A DNA stretch of 64,000 nucleotides from Oricola indica (GTDB taxonomy: Bacteria; Pseudomonadota; Alphaproteobacteria; Rhizobiales; Rhizobiaceae), in assembly GCF_019966595.1 (NCBI RefSeq), contig NZ_JAINFJ010000002.1, positions 615,530-679,529 of the forward strand, read 5' to 3'. The notes beneath the pieces were generated by a model, which saw nothing but the letters and a program-made list of their open reading frames with translations, did not search any database and was not told where the DNA came from. Made by a program: the position numbers and the translations under genes. The stretch's first letter is position 1. Every line of letters begins with the position of its first letter. Below are positions 28,597 through 38,451 of this stretch, piece by piece.

Positions 28597-29451
28597 CTAC
28601 ATGCGGTCGCGGAATTCCGAGGCCTTGTAGACGCCGAGAATGCGGAAATCCTCGGAGAAGAAGCCGATCTCCTCGAAGGCCAGCTTGACGTTCGCATCGT
28701 CCGGATGGCCTTCGATATCGGCATAGAACTGGGTGGCGAAGAACTTGCCGCCCAGCTGATAGCTTTCCAGCTTCGTCATGTTGACGCCATTGGTGGCGAA
28801 ACCGCCCATCGCCTTGTAGAGCGCGGCGGGAATGTTGCGCACGCGGAAGACGAAGGTCGTCATCATCATCTCGTCCGGCGCGGTGCGCTGCGCGATATGC
28901 TTGTCCTTCGACAGGATGACGAAGCGCGTGACGTTGTTCTCCTGGTCCTCGACATCGCGTTGGAGGATTTCGAGGCCGTACATTCCGGCGGCCAGTTCCG
29001 GCGCGAGCGCGGCCATGGTCTTGTCGCCGGTCTCGGCAACCAGCTTGGCGGCGCCCGCCGTGTCGCCCGCGACCTCCGCTTTCCAGCGATGCTTGCGGAT
29101 CACCTTGCGGCACTGGCCGAGCGCGTGGATGTGACTGTGGACCGACTTGATGTCGGCGATCGCCGTGCCGGGCAGCACCATCAGCTGGAAATGGATCGGC
29201 AGGAAATATTCGCCGACGATGTGCAGGCGCGATTCGGGCAGAAGGTAATGAATGTCGGCGACCCGACCGGCGATCGTGTTCTCGATCGGGATCATGGCGA
29301 GACCGGCCTTGCCGTTCTCCACAGCCACGAACGCGTCCTCGAATGTCGGGCAGGGCAAAGGCTCCATGTCCGGAAACATGTCGCGGCAGGCCGTGTCGGA
29401 ATTGGCGCCGGGTTCGCCCTGGAAGGCGATGAGGTTCGAGGATACGTTCAT
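28597..29451 (-). CDS. pheA: Prephenate dehydratase
   Basis: 284-aa monofunctional PheA converting prephenate to phenylpyruvate in phenylalanine synthesis. The N-terminal catalytic domain starts IAFQGEPGANSDTACRDMFP and has IPIENTIAGRV and the active-site NNVTRFVIL (Thr-Arg-Phe). The C-terminal ACT regulatory domain (about 190-275) contains the KLESYQLGGKFFATQFYAD segment, which binds phenylalanine. No chorismate mutase domain. It is 14 bp downstream of kdsB, so the two are probably co-transcribed. Confidence 0.96.
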   Translation of the reverse strand: MNVSSNLIAFQGEPGANSDTACRDMFPDMEPLPCPTFEDAFVAVENGKAGLAMIPIENTIAGRVADIHYLLPESRLHIVGEYFLPIHFQLMVLPGTAIADIKSVHSHIHALGQCRKVIRKHRWKAEVAGDTAGAAKLVAETGDKTMAALAPELAAGMYGLEILQRDVEDQENNVTRFVILSKDKHIAQRTAPDEMMMTTFVFRVRNIPAALYKAMGGFATNGVNMTKLESYQLGGKFFATQFYADIEGHPDDANVKLAFEEIGFFSEDFRILGVYKASEFRDRM

Positions 29452-29465
29452 GGTCCCGTCTTTCG

Positions 29466-30191
29466 TTATGCAAGGAGGGCGCGCGCGCGCTCCAGGTCGG
29501 GCTGCGTATCCACGCCAAGCGGCTCGGAGTCAATGATCGCCGCATGGATCGACATGCCGGCCTCCAGCGCGCGCAATTGCTCAAGGCGCTCGCGCTGCTC
29601 CAGGACCGAGGGCGGCAGCGAGACGAAGCGCTCCAGCGCCGCGCGGCGATAGGCGTACAGACCGACATGATGGTAGAGCGGCCCCTCGCCCCAGGGCGCG
29701 GTGGCGCGGGTAAAATAAAGCGCGCGCAGCAGCCGCTCGCCGATCGGCGAGCCGACGATCTTGACCACGTTGGGATTGGTCTTTTCCGACTCGCTGGTGA
29801 TTTCGACGCCGAGCGTGGCGATATCGCATCGCGGATCGGAAAAGGGTGTCAGCGCGGCGCGGATATCGGCCGGATCGATGGTCGGCAAATCGCCCTGGAC
29901 ATTGACGATCGAATCATGGGCGCCGTCGGGATCGAGCGCGCCCAGCGCCTCGAAAATCCTGTCGGAGCCCGACTGGTGGTCGTCGCGCGTCATCACCGCG
30001 CGATGACCGGCGTCAGCCACCGCCGCAAACACCGCCTCGTCGTCGGTTGCCACCGCGACCGGGCCGCAATCGGCCTCGCGCGCGCGGTCGGCGACATGCA
30101 CGATCATCGGTTTTCCACAGATGTCGGCGAGCGGTTTTCCAGGCAGGCGCGCCGATGCCATGCGGGCGGGAATCAGAATGACGGGTCGCAT
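29466..30191 (-). CDS. kdsB: 3-deoxy-manno-octulosonate cytidylyltransferase (CMP-KDO synthetase)
   Basis: 241-aa enzyme activating KDO for lipopolysaccharide inner-core synthesis. The N-terminal signature [20 protein letters not shown], then [23 protein letters not shown] and [11 protein letters not shown] all match KdsB. Its promoter lies in a 159-bp gap shared with the divergent cytochrome c gene, and it leads a short operon with pheA, a common rhizobial arrangement. Confidence 0.96.
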   Translation of the reverse strand: MRPVILIPARMASARLPGKPLADICGKPMIVHVADRAREADCGPVAVATDDEAVFAAVADAGHRAVMTRDDHQSGSDRIFEALGALDPDGAHDSIVNVQGDLPTIDPADIRAALTPFSDPRCDIATLGVEITSESEKTNPNVVKIVGSPIGERLLRALYFTRATAPWGEGPLYHHVGLYAYRRAALERFVSLPPSVLEQRERLEQLRALEAGMSIHAAIIDSEPLGVDTQPDLERARALLA

Positions 30192-30350
30192 TGTCGAAGG
30201 TGCCGGTAAGGGGAAAGAGTGTCAAAAAGTCTCAAATCATGCGACCTTATATGTGTTGCATAGCCAGAGCAAAAGACCTAGGTTCCGCGCGACTTCGCGC
30301 GAGGGTCGCTTCGCGCGCCGATGAGGCATGAACCGGGGTTTGGTTACGCA

Positions 30351-31229
30351 ATGAGCTCGTCCAATTTGAACATGTATGCAGGCGCCTTTCTCGGCACCGT
30401 TTTCGCCATGATGTCGGTGGGAATTCTCGGGGAAGCGATCTTCCACGAAGAAGCGCCGGAACAGGCGGGTTTTGCGATCGCCGTGGAAGAAAGCTCCGGC
30501 GGCGAAGCAACCGAGGAAGCCGGACCGTCCGTCGAGCCGATCGCACCGCTGCTCGCCAGCGCCGATGTTTCCGCGGGCGAAGGCGTGTTCAAGAAATGCC
30601 AGGCCTGCCACACGGTGGAAGAGGGCGGCGCCAACAAGGTCGGCCCGAATCTCTGGAACATCGTCAACCGTCCCGTCGCCTCGCATGAAGGTTTCAAATA
30701 TTCGTCCTCGATGATCGCCTTTGCCGAAGGCGGCACCGTCTGGGACTACGCGCACCTGAACGTGTTCTCGCACAAGCCAAAGGATCTTGTGCCGGGCACC
30801 GCGATGGGCTTCGCCGGATTGAAGAAGGTGGAAGACCGCGCCAACCTCGTCGCCTATCTGCGCACGATGGCACCCGAGCCGGCGCCGCTTCCCGATCCGA
30901 ACGCCGCCGCCGAGGAAGAAGGCGCGGCCGAGGACATGCCGGCGGCCGAACCGGCCTCGATGGAACAGCCGGCCGATGCGGAAACACCCGCCGCCACCGA
31001 AGAGCCGGCCACGGAAGAGGCTCCGGCCGCGATGGAAGAACCGGCTGCTGCCGAAGAACCCGCGGCAACCGAAGAACCGGCAACCATGGAAGAGCCGGCG
31101 ACGGATGAAGCGCCCGCCGCGATGGAAGAACCAGCTGCCGCTGAAGAGCCGGCCGCTACGGAAGAACCCGCCGCGCAAGAGGCTCCGGCCGCAACCGAAG
31201 AGCCCGCCGCGACCGACAGCGGGAACTGA
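30351..31229 (+). CDS. Membrane-anchored c-type cytochrome with repetitive acidic C-terminal tail
   Basis: 292 aa. An uncleaved N-terminal helix (about 6-28) is followed by a class I cytochrome c domain: heme site [13 protein letters not shown], then [13 protein letters not shown], and the axial Met in [12 protein letters not shown]. This matches CycM/cytochrome c552-type membrane cytochromes that pass electrons from the bc1 complex to terminal oxidases. About 110 residues after the heme domain are a degenerate EEPA/AATEEPA repeat rich in Glu, Pro and Ala, not needed for the fold. The start at 30351 places the anchor properly. Divergent from kdsB; followed by a strong terminator. Confidence 0.92.
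   Translation: MSSSNLNMYAGAFLGTVFAMMSVGILGEAIFHEEAPEQAGFAIAVEESSGGEATEEAGPSVEPIAPLLASADVSAGEGVFKKCQACHTVEEGGANKVGPNLWNIVNRPVASHEGFKYSSSMIAFAEGGTVWDYAHLNVFSHKPKDLVPGTAMGFAGLKKVEDRANLVAYLRTMAPEPAPLPDPNAAAEEEGAAEDMPAAEPASMEQPADAETPAATEEPATEEAPAAMEEPAAAEEPAATEEPATMEEPATDEAPAAMEEPAAAEEPAATEEPAAQEAPAATEEPAATDSGN
30980..31215 (+). repeat. In-frame GAAGAACCGGC-type coding repeats in the cytochrome c tail
   Basis: Degenerate tandem units encode (P/A)[13 protein letters not shown] and ATDEAP blocks. Two longer near-copies, both encoding [20 protein letters not shown], occur about 90 bp apart, evidence of internal duplication. Such repeats can expand or contract by slippage. Confidence 0.8.
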
Positions 31230-31260
31230 CGTTTCGGCAATTTAAGGTGCGGAAATCCAG

Positions 31261-31286
31261 AAAAGCCGGGCATCGCCCGGCTTTTT
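31261..31286 (+). terminator. Intrinsic terminator after the cytochrome c gene
   Basis: A perfect 11-bp stem (AAAAGCCGGGC / GCCCGGCTTTT) with a 3-nt loop is followed by TTGTCTTTG. It separates the cytochrome gene from the downstream yej operon. Confidence 0.88.
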
Positions 31287-31348
31287 GTCTTTGTTTTCCC
31301 GCATTCCGCTCTAAGCTTGGAAGGAAGCATCCAGGACAGGAGGTTTGC

Positions 31349-33217
31349 GTGCGATTCAGGACAGTTCTTTCGCTCATCGGATTTGCGGTTGTGGCTCTTC
31401 AACCGGCGGCGGCGCAGGAACGGGAATGGCATTCCACCGCCTCGCTGATCGGCGAAAGCAAATATGGCGACGATTTCGAGCGCTATGACTACGTCAACCC
31501 CGATGCACCGAAGGGCGGCACCTTCAACGCGACGACATCGGGATCCTTCGACAGCTTCAATCCCTACATCATCCGCGGCACGCCGGCCGCCGGCTTCGCG
31601 CGTTTCGGGGGCGGCCTGCTCTACGACACGCTGATGGAACAGGCGACGGACGAACCGTCGACCAGCCACGCCCTCGTCGCGGAAGCCTATTCCAATCCCG
31701 ACGACTATTCCTCGGCGACCTACCGGCTCAACCCGAAGGCGCGCTGGCATGACGGCGAACCGATCACGGCGGAGGACGTCGTCTGGTCTTTCAACGTGCT
31801 GAAAGAAAACAGCCAGCTCTACAATCGCTATTATGAAAACGTCACCGAGGCGGTGGCCGTCAACGATCATGAGGTCGAGTTCACGTTCAACGAGACCGGC
31901 AATCGCGAATTGCCGCATATCATGGGCGACCTCGTCGTTCTGCCCAAACACTGGTGGGAGGGCACCGACGCGGACGGCAATCCGCGCGACGTGACCGAGC
32001 CGACACTGGAACCGCCGCTCGGCTCTGGCCCCTACCGGATCAAGAGCTTCAACGCAGGGTCCGAAATCATCTGGGAACGCGTCGACGACTACTGGGGCAA
32101 GGATGTCCCGGTGAAGGTGGGACGGGAAAACTTCGATATCCGCCGCTATGTCTATTTCCGTGACCGCAACTCGGAATGGGAGGCGTTCAAGAAGGGCGGC
32201 CTGGAAGACATCCGCTCGGAACTGCGCTCGCAATACTGGGCGGAAGGCTACGATTTCCCCGCCTTCCAGGAAGGCAAGGTGGTCCGCAAGACCTTCCCGA
32301 CGAAATCGCCCGAACCCATGCAGGGCTTCACGATGAACATGCGCCGCGACAAGTTCAAGGACAGGCGGGTGCGCATGGCGCTGACCTATCTGTTCGACTT
32401 CGAGACGATGAACCGGACACGGCTCTACGGGCTCAGAACGCGCACCGACAGCTACTTCGTCGGCGACGAACTGGCATCCAGCGGCGTGCCGGAGGGGCGT
32501 GAACTGGAAATCCTCGAAGAGTATCGCGACCAGCTTCCCCCGGAACTGTTCACCGAGGAATTCACCCTTCCCGATTACAGCGAGCGCGGTGCGCAAAGGG
32601 CGAACCAGCGCAAGGCCTTCGAACTGTTTCGCCAAGCCGGCTGGGTGAGCCGGGACGGCAAGCTGGTCAACGAAACGACAGGCGAGCCGTTCACGGTCGA
32701 GTATCTCGGCTCCAGCCCGACCGACGAAATCATCGCCGGCCTCTTCGTCGAGGACATGCGCAAGCTCGGCATCGACGCCTCGATCCGCATCGTCGACCAG
32801 GCGCAGGAAATCAACCGTCTGCAGAATTTCGACTTCGACATGACGACGGTGATCCTCGCCCAGTCGCTCTCGCCCGGCAACGAGCAGCGCGACTTCTGGA
32901 GTTCGACGGCGGCGGACCAGCCGGATTCCCGCAATTATTCCGGTATCAAGGATCCCGTTGTCGATGCGCTCGTCGACAGGGTGATCTTCGCGAAGGACCG
33001 GGAAGAACTGATCGCCACGACCCATGCGCTCGACCGTGTCCTGCTGTGGGGCTACTACTACATCCCGCAATTTTACTCGCCGGAAGTTTGGCTCGCCTGG
33101 TGGGACAAGTTCGGCATGCCGGACAAGCAGCCGAGCTATATCGGTGCGGATATCGATTCCTGGTGGATCGTTCCGGAAAAGGAAGCGGCGCTGGCAACCA
33201 ACGGAGGCGGCCAGTGA
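31349..33217 (+). CDS. yejA: ABC transporter substrate-binding protein, YejA-like (first copy)
   Basis: 622-aa periplasmic solute-binding protein of family 5 (oligopeptide/microcin C type). The GTG start at 31349 is fixed by a perfect AGGAGG 6 bp upstream and gives a Sec signal peptide (VRFRTVLSLIGFAVVALQPAAA-Q); the frame is open upstream but crosses the terminator. Family segments: YVNPDAPKGGTFN, ARWHDGEPITAEDVVWSF and the PPLGSGPYRIKSF stretch. It probably delivers peptides to YejBEF. It ends with a 4-bp GTGA overlap with a second binding-protein gene. Confidence 0.92.
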   Translation: MRFRTVLSLIGFAVVALQPAAAQEREWHSTASLIGESKYGDDFERYDYVNPDAPKGGTFNATTSGSFDSFNPYIIRGTPAAGFARFGGGLLYDTLMEQATDEPSTSHALVAEAYSNPDDYSSATYRLNPKARWHDGEPITAEDVVWSFNVLKENSQLYNRYYENVTEAVAVNDHEVEFTFNETGNRELPHIMGDLVVLPKHWWEGTDADGNPRDVTEPTLEPPLGSGPYRIKSFNAGSEIIWERVDDYWGKDVPVKVGRENFDIRRYVYFRDRNSEWEAFKKGGLEDIRSELRSQYWAEGYDFPAFQEGKVVRKTFPTKSPEPMQGFTMNMRRDKFKDRRVRMALTYLFDFETMNRTRLYGLRTRTDSYFVGDELASSGVPEGRELEILEEYRDQLPPELFTEEFTLPDYSERGAQRANQRKAFELFRQAGWVSRDGKLVNETTGEPFTVEYLGSSPTDEIIAGLFVEDMRKLGIDASIRIVDQAQEINRLQNFDFDMTTVILAQSLSPGNEQRDFWSSTAADQPDSRNYSGIKDPVVDALVDRVIFAKDREELIATTHALDRVLLWGYYYIPQFYSPEVWLAWWDKFGMPDKQPSYIGADIDSWWIVPEKEAALATNGGGQ

Positions 33218-35097
33218 CGCCCCGGTTTCCGCTGGACCGCAGACGCTTCCTCATCCTGACCGGCGGTATCGCGGCAAGCGCCGCTTTTCCCGCCCTACCC
33301 CGCGCGGAAAACCCGAGCGAGACCGCGCTGCACGGCCTGTCGGCATTTGGCGACCTGAAATATCCGCGCGATTTCGCGCAGTTCGACTACGCCTCGCCGG
33401 AAGCGCCGAAGGGCGGCACGTTCAACTTCCAGCCGGGCTACTGGTACTACAACCAGAACATGCAGACCTTCAACACGCTGAACAGCTTCGTGCGCCGGGG
33501 CGATGCGCCGCCGCGCATGGAGACCTGTTTCGATTCGCTGATGGTCGATGCATGGGACGAGCCCGACGCCATCTACTGTCACCTGGCGCAGACCGTGACG
33601 ATCTCCGAGGACCGCAACCGTTTCACCTTCAAGCTGCGCCCGGAAGCGCGCTGGCACGACGGCACGCCGATCACCGCGCAGGACGTCGTCTTTTCCTACG
33701 AAACGCTGAAGACCGACGGCAATCCGCAGCTTTCGCTGCCGCTCGCCGTGCTGGTGGAGGCGGTCGCCGAAGACGAGCGGACGGTGGTTCTTGTGTTCGA
33801 TGGTACGCAATCGGCGCAGGCGATCCTGACCATCGCCACCAATCCGGTCGTCTCGAAGGCATGGTACGCGACGCGGGAATTCAATGCCTCGACACTCGAA
33901 CCGCCGCTCGGCTCCGGTCCCTACAAGGTCGGCAATCTGAGCGCCGGCCGTTATATCGAATATGAACGCGTGCCGGACTACTGGGCGAAGGATCTCGGCA
34001 CGGCACGCGGGCTCGACCATTTCGACACGATCCGGTTCGAATTCTACCAGGAGCGCCAGGCCGCCTTCGAGGCGTTCAAGAAGGGCGTCGCCACATGGCG
34101 CGAGGAATTCACCTCCAAGACATGGGCGACCGAATACGCCTTTCCGGCGATCGAGGACGGCAGGGTGGTCAAGGGGCTGTTTCCGCAGGAAGCGCGGGGG
34201 AGAATGCAGGCGCTCGCTCCGAATGCGCGTCGGCCGCAGTTCCAACACCGCAACGTCCGCGACGCGATCGCGCTGTGCTTCGATTTCGAATGGACCAACG
34301 AAAACCTCTTGTACGGCGCCTATGAGAAAAGCCATTCGATGTTCGAAGGTTCGGACTATGCCGCGCAAGGCCTGCCGGATGCCGACGAGACCGCGCTGAT
34401 CGACAGGCTGGCGGGCGGGCACGACTTGCCGGACGGCATCCGCGACGCTGCCTATATGCAGCCGAAGAGCGACGGCTCCGGCCGGGACCGGTCGCGGCTT
34501 CGCACCGCGATCCGCCTGCTTGCCGAGGCGGGCTGGGAGAACGACGGCGGCACGCTGAGGAACGCGAAAGGCGACACGCTCGATGCCGAGATCCTCGTCA
34601 ACGCCAGCGTGTTCGAGCGCATCTACGGTCCGTGGGTCGAGACCATGCGGTCGATCGGCATTAACGCGACGCTCCGAACGGTCGATCCGGCGCAGTACCA
34701 GGAACGCACCAACAATTTCGATTTCGACATAGCGGGCCTTCACATCGGCTGGACGCCGACGCCGACCAGTGCGGGGCTGGAAAATGTCTTCGCAAGCCAC
34801 TCGGCCTCGGAGGAGGGCTCGCGCAACTGGACGGGAACACAGGACCCGCTGATCGACGCGCTGCTGGCCGAAGTGGGCGCGGCGGAGACGCGCGAAGAGC
34901 ACCGGACGGCGATGCGCGTGCTTGATCGGGCCTTGCGTCTGAGGCGAGACTGGATTCCAACTTGGAATTCGGCGAATCACCGTGTCGCCTATTGGGACAT
35001 GTTCGGCTTCAAGGAGCCGAAGCCCGACTACTTCTGGCCGGTGGAGCGACTGTGGTGGATCGACCGCGCGAAAGCAGAAGCGCTTGGAAAGGCTTGA
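33214..35097 (+). CDS. ABC transporter substrate-binding protein, YejA-like (second copy, Tat-exported)
   Basis: 627-aa paralogue of the preceding protein with the same landmarks (YASPEAPKGGTFNF, ARWHDGTPITAQDVVFSYE, EPPLGSGPYKVGNL). Export appears to use the twin-arginine route: LDRRRFLILTGGIAASAAF, cleavage after PRA. The GTG start at 33214 overlaps the previous stop and has GGAGG upstream. The two proteins differ enough to suggest different ligands sharing one permease. The yejB gene follows 35 bp later. Confidence 0.92.
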   Translation: MTPRFPLDRRRFLILTGGIAASAAFPALPRAENPSETALHGLSAFGDLKYPRDFAQFDYASPEAPKGGTFNFQPGYWYYNQNMQTFNTLNSFVRRGDAPPRMETCFDSLMVDAWDEPDAIYCHLAQTVTISEDRNRFTFKLRPEARWHDGTPITAQDVVFSYETLKTDGNPQLSLPLAVLVEAVAEDERTVVLVFDGTQSAQAILTIATNPVVSKAWYATREFNASTLEPPLGSGPYKVGNLSAGRYIEYERVPDYWAKDLGTARGLDHFDTIRFEFYQERQAAFEAFKKGVATWREEFTSKTWATEYAFPAIEDGRVVKGLFPQEARGRMQALAPNARRPQFQHRNVRDAIALCFDFEWTNENLLYGAYEKSHSMFEGSDYAAQGLPDADETALIDRLAGGHDLPDGIRDAAYMQPKSDGSGRDRSRLRTAIRLLAEAGWENDGGTLRNAKGDTLDAEILVNASVFERIYGPWVETMRSIGINATLRTVDPAQYQERTNNFDFDIAGLHIGWTPTPTSAGLENVFASHSASEEGSRNWTGTQDPLIDALLAEVGAAETREEHRTAMRVLDRALRLRRDWIPTWNSANHRVAYWDMFGFKEPKPDYFWPVERLWWIDRAKAEALGKA

Positions 35098-35132
35098 TGT
35101 GACGGGACTGCACTGCATGGAGGCCGCCTGAC

Positions 35133-36248
35133 ATGGGCGCCTATGTGCTGCGTCGGCTACTGCTCATGATCCCGACGATATTCGGGATCATGGCGATATC
35201 CTTCGCCGTCATCCAGTTCGCCCCGGGCGGGCCGGTCGAACAGGTGATCGCGCAACTGACCGGACAGGGCGGCGACGCGACGGACCGTATCACCGGCGGT
35301 GGAGGCGATCTGGGCGGCGCGGACGATGTCGGCTCCAATATCGAGAGCGGCAACGCCATCAATTCCAAATATCGCGGCGCGCAGGGGCTCGACCCGCAAT
35401 TCATCGCGCAGCTGGAAAAGCAGTTCGGCTTCGACAAGCCGCCGCTCGAACGGTTCGGGCTGATGCTGTGGAACTATATCCGTTTCGATTTCGGCGAGAG
35501 CTATTTCCGCGACATCTCCGTGATCGACCTGATCGTGGAGAAGATGCCGGTCTCGATATCGCTCGGCCTGTGGATCACGCTGATCTCCTACGGCATCTCG
35601 ATCCCGCTCGGCATCCGCAAGGCCGTCGATGACGGTTCGCATTTCGATGTCTGGACCAGCGGCGTCATCATCGTCGCATACGCCATTCCGGGCTTCCTGT
35701 TCGCGATCATGCTGATCGTGCTGTTTGCAGGCGGGTCCTTCTTCGACTGGTTCCCGCTACGCGGGCTCGTCTCCGACAACTGGTCGGAGCTGTCATGGCC
35801 GGCGCGCATCCTCGACTATTTCTGGCACCTGGCGCTGCCGCTGACCGCCCTCGTCCTGTCGGCATTCGCGACATCGACGCTGCTGACCAAGAACTCGTTC
35901 CTCGACGAGATCCGCAAGCAATATGTCGTCACGGCCCGCGCCAAGGGGCTGAACGAGCGGCAGGTTCTCTACGGGCATGTTTTCCGCAACGCGATGCTGA
36001 TCATCATCGCGGGCTTTCCGGGCGCCTTCATCTCCTCCTTCTTCACCGGCTCGCTGCTGATCGAGACGATCTTCTCGCTCGACGGGCTCGGCCTGCTCGG
36101 CTTCCAGTCGGTGATCAATCGCGATTACCCGGTCGTCTTCGCGACGCTCTACATCTTCTCGCTGATGGGCCTGCTGGTCGGGCTGCTCTCGGACCTGATG
36201 TACACCTGGGTCGATCCGCGCATCGATTTCGAGCGGAGGGACGTGTGA
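35133..36248 (+). CDS. yejB: Microcin C/peptide ABC transporter permease YejB
   Basis: 371-aa DppB-type permease. The N-terminal helix [18 protein letters not shown] is followed by a long periplasmic segment (about 35-105) with a Gly/Asp-rich stretch, typical of YejB. Five more helices follow. The coupling loop contains [26 protein letters not shown]. It ends with GTGA overlap to yejE. E. coli YejABEF imports microcin C; rhizobial homologues affect tolerance to host peptides. Substrate here is inferred. Confidence 0.94.
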   Translation: MGAYVLRRLLLMIPTIFGIMAISFAVIQFAPGGPVEQVIAQLTGQGGDATDRITGGGGDLGGADDVGSNIESGNAINSKYRGAQGLDPQFIAQLEKQFGFDKPPLERFGLMLWNYIRFDFGESYFRDISVIDLIVEKMPVSISLGLWITLISYGISIPLGIRKAVDDGSHFDVWTSGVIIVAYAIPGFLFAIMLIVLFAGGSFFDWFPLRGLVSDNWSELSWPARILDYFWHLALPLTALVLSAFATSTLLTKNSFLDEIRKQYVVTARAKGLNERQVLYGHVFRNAMLIIIAGFPGAFISSFFTGSLLIETIFSLDGLGLLGFQSVINRDYPVVFATLYIFSLMGLLVGLLSDLMYTWVDPRIDFERRDV

Positions 36249-37417
36249 CGGACCAATCCGCGACCCTCGATGGAAGAACCATCCCGGAAGGGCGGCGCAA
36301 GCGGCCTTTCCTGTCGCCGCTCAACCAGCGGCGCTGGCAGAACTTCAAGGCCAACCGGCGCGGCTACTGGTCGCTATGGCTGTTCCTGGTGCTGTTCGTC
36401 CTGTCGCTGTTTGCAGAGTTCATCGCCAATGACCGGCCGATCCTCGTGGAATACAAGGGGCAGTACCTCACCCCGGTCTTCAAGACCTATTCGGAAGAAG
36501 TCCTGTTTCCGGACGACCCGCTGGCCTTGCCGCGTATCGACTTCACCGACCCCTATATCCAGGATGCCATCCACGAGGCCGGCGGCTGGATGATCTGGCC
36601 ACCGATCCGCTATTCCTATCGCACCGTGAATAAGGAGGTGCCGACGGCCGCGCCGTCGAAGCCCGCCTTCATGTTCGACAGCCGCGAGGAACTGTGCACG
36701 CGCTACGCCGCCGGCGCCGAGGATCCGAATTGCACGATCGGCAATTTCAACTGGCTCGGCACCGACGACCAGGCGCGCGACGTGATGGCCCGCCTTATCT
36801 ACGGTTTTCGCATCTCGGTGCTGTTCGGACTGATCCTGACAGGCGCCTCCGCGGTGATCGGCGTCGCTTTCGGCGCGGTGCAGGGGTTCTTCGGCGGCTG
36901 GATCGACCTGATCGGCCAGCGTCTGATCGAAATCTGGTCGTCCATGCCGGTGCTCTATCTGCTGCTGATCATCGCCGCCATCCTGCCGCCGGGTTTCTGG
37001 ATCCTGCTCGGCATCATGCTGCTCTTTTCGTGGGTGGCCTTTGTCGGCATCGTACGCGCCGAGTTTCTCCGGGCGCGCAATTTCGAGTATGTCAACGCGG
37101 CGCGCGCGCTCGGCGTGCCCAACCGCACCATCATGTTCCGGCATCTACTGCCCAACGCCATGGTCGCGACGCTGACCTTCCTGCCCTTCATCCTGAACGG
37201 CTCGATAACCACGCTGACCTCGCTCGATTTCCTCGGTTTCGGCCTGCCGCCGGGCTCCGCCTCGCTCGGCGAACTGATCCTCCAGGGCAAGAACAATCTG
37301 CAAGCGCCCTGGCTCGGCTTTTCGGGCTTCATCGTCATTTCCGTCATGCTGTCGCTGCTGATCTTCATCGGCGAGGCGACCCGCGACGCCTTCGATCCGC
37401 GAAAGACATTCGGATGA
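36245..37417 (+). CDS. yejE: Microcin C/peptide ABC transporter permease YejE
   Basis: 390-aa DppC-type permease. The GTG start at 36245 overlaps the yejB stop. The N-terminal segment [20 protein letters not shown] precedes helix 1, as in YejE. A large periplasmic domain (about 60-175) includes the [18 protein letters not shown] motif typical of the DppC/OppC group. The coupling loop is [22 protein letters not shown] 4-bp ATGA overlap joins it to the exchanger-type gene. Confidence 0.94.
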   Translation: MTDQSATLDGRTIPEGRRKRPFLSPLNQRRWQNFKANRRGYWSLWLFLVLFVLSLFAEFIANDRPILVEYKGQYLTPVFKTYSEEVLFPDDPLALPRIDFTDPYIQDAIHEAGGWMIWPPIRYSYRTVNKEVPTAAPSKPAFMFDSREELCTRYAAGAEDPNCTIGNFNWLGTDDQARDVMARLIYGFRISVLFGLILTGASAVIGVAFGAVQGFFGGWIDLIGQRLIEIWSSMPVLYLLLIIAAILPPGFWILLGIMLLFSWVAFVGIVRAEFLRARNFEYVNAARALGVPNRTIMFRHLLPNAMVATLTFLPFILNGSITTLTSLDFLGFGLPPGSASLGELILQGKNNLQAPWLGFSGFIVISVMLSLLIFIGEATRDAFDPRKTFG

Positions 37418-38451
37418 CCGGCGCCATCGAAAACGCTCCCGTCACGGTCCAGATCGCGATCTTCATCGCCTGCGGCGGCGTGATCGTGATCGCCGGCTCG
37501 AAACTCGCCTTCGTCGCCGACATGATCGCCGATCAGACCGGTTTCGGCGAAGCGATCACGGGCGCGGTGCTGCTCGGCGCCGCCACGTCCCTGCCCGGCG
37601 TGATCACCTCGGTGGTGACTGCCGCGGACGGGTATCCATCGCTTGCCTATTCGAACGCGGTCGGCGGCATCGCCGCCCAGACGCTGTTCCTCGTCTTCGC
37701 CGACATGACCCACCGCCGGGCCAATCTCGAACACGCGGCCGCGAGCCTGGTCAACATCGTCAACGCGACCCTGCTGATCGTATTGCTCGCCCTTATGCTC
37801 TCCGCAGCGACCGGCCCGGCCATCTCCGTCTTCGGTATCCATCCCGTCTCGATTATCTGTTTCGCGATCTATCTTTTTGGCCTGCGCTTTGCCCAGTCCG
37901 CTCGCGACGAGCCGATGTGGCGGGCGACAGAGACGGAAGACACGCACGCGGACATTCCCGACGCGGATGCCGAGAAGACGCCGCTTGCGCGCACGCTGGC
38001 GATCTTCGCGCTGTGCCTGCTCGCCGTGTCGGCGGCCGGCTACGGCGTGGCGACCACGGGCGTGGCATTCGTTTCGTCGCTCGGCGTGCCGGAGAGCCTT
38101 GTCGGCACGCTCATGACATCCACCGTCACCTCCCTGCCGGAACTCGTCACCACGATCGCGGCGGTACGCGCCGGCGCATTGCAACTCGCCGTCGGCGGCA
38201 TTCTCGGCGGCAACGCCTTTGACACGCTCTTCGCCTCCTTCGCCGACATCGCCTATCGCGACGGCTCGATCTACAACGCGATCTCGACCTCCGACATCTT
38301 CCTGACCGCCATGGTGACCGCCATGACCGGTGTGCTGATCCTCGGCCTTCTCAGGCGCGAGAAGCGCGGGCCCGGCGGGATCGGTTTCGAGGGATGGTCC
38401 GTCGCGGGGCTTTATGTTGCTGCGGTCGGGGGAGTCTTCGCCCTGTCATGA
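37414..38451 (+). CDS. Sodium/calcium exchanger family membrane protein
   Basis: 345-aa protein with about ten helices arranged as two inverted halves around a hydrophilic loop (about 165-200, Asp/Glu-rich). Each half carries an alpha-repeat-like motif: GAVLLGAATSLPGVITSV in the first, and TSTVTSLPELVTTIAAV plus GGILGGNAFDTLFA in the second. This is the cation/Ca2+ exchanger pattern (Na+/Ca2+ or H+/Ca2+ antiport). Both of its boundaries overlap yej genes by 4 bp (ATGA), so it is translated within the peptide-transporter operon. The transported ion and its link to peptide uptake are unknown. Confidence 0.85.
   Translation: MTGAIENAPVTVQIAIFIACGGVIVIAGSKLAFVADMIADQTGFGEAITGAVLLGAATSLPGVITSVVTAADGYPSLAYSNAVGGIAAQTLFLVFADMTHRRANLEHAAASLVNIVNATLLIVLLALMLSAATGPAISVFGIHPVSIICFAIYLFGLRFAQSARDEPMWRATETEDTHADIPDADAEKTPLARTLAIFALCLLAVSAAGYGVATTGVAFVSSLGVPESLVGTLMTSTVTSLPELVTTIAAVRAGALQLAVGGILGGNAFDTLFASFADIAYRDGSIYNAISTSDIFLTAMVTAMTGVLILGLLRREKRGPGGIGFEGWSVAGLYVAAVGGVFALS

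Noticed and set aside
30980..31215. Possible CRISPR or minisatellite array
   Set aside because: The repeats are degenerate, in frame and have no unique spacers; they encode the cytochrome tail.
30854..33070. A 738-codon minus-strand frame across the cytochrome tail and yejA
   Set aside because: Antisense shadow. It runs through an intrinsic terminator, and its repetitive Ala/Gly/Ser end is simply the complement of the cytochrome repeat.
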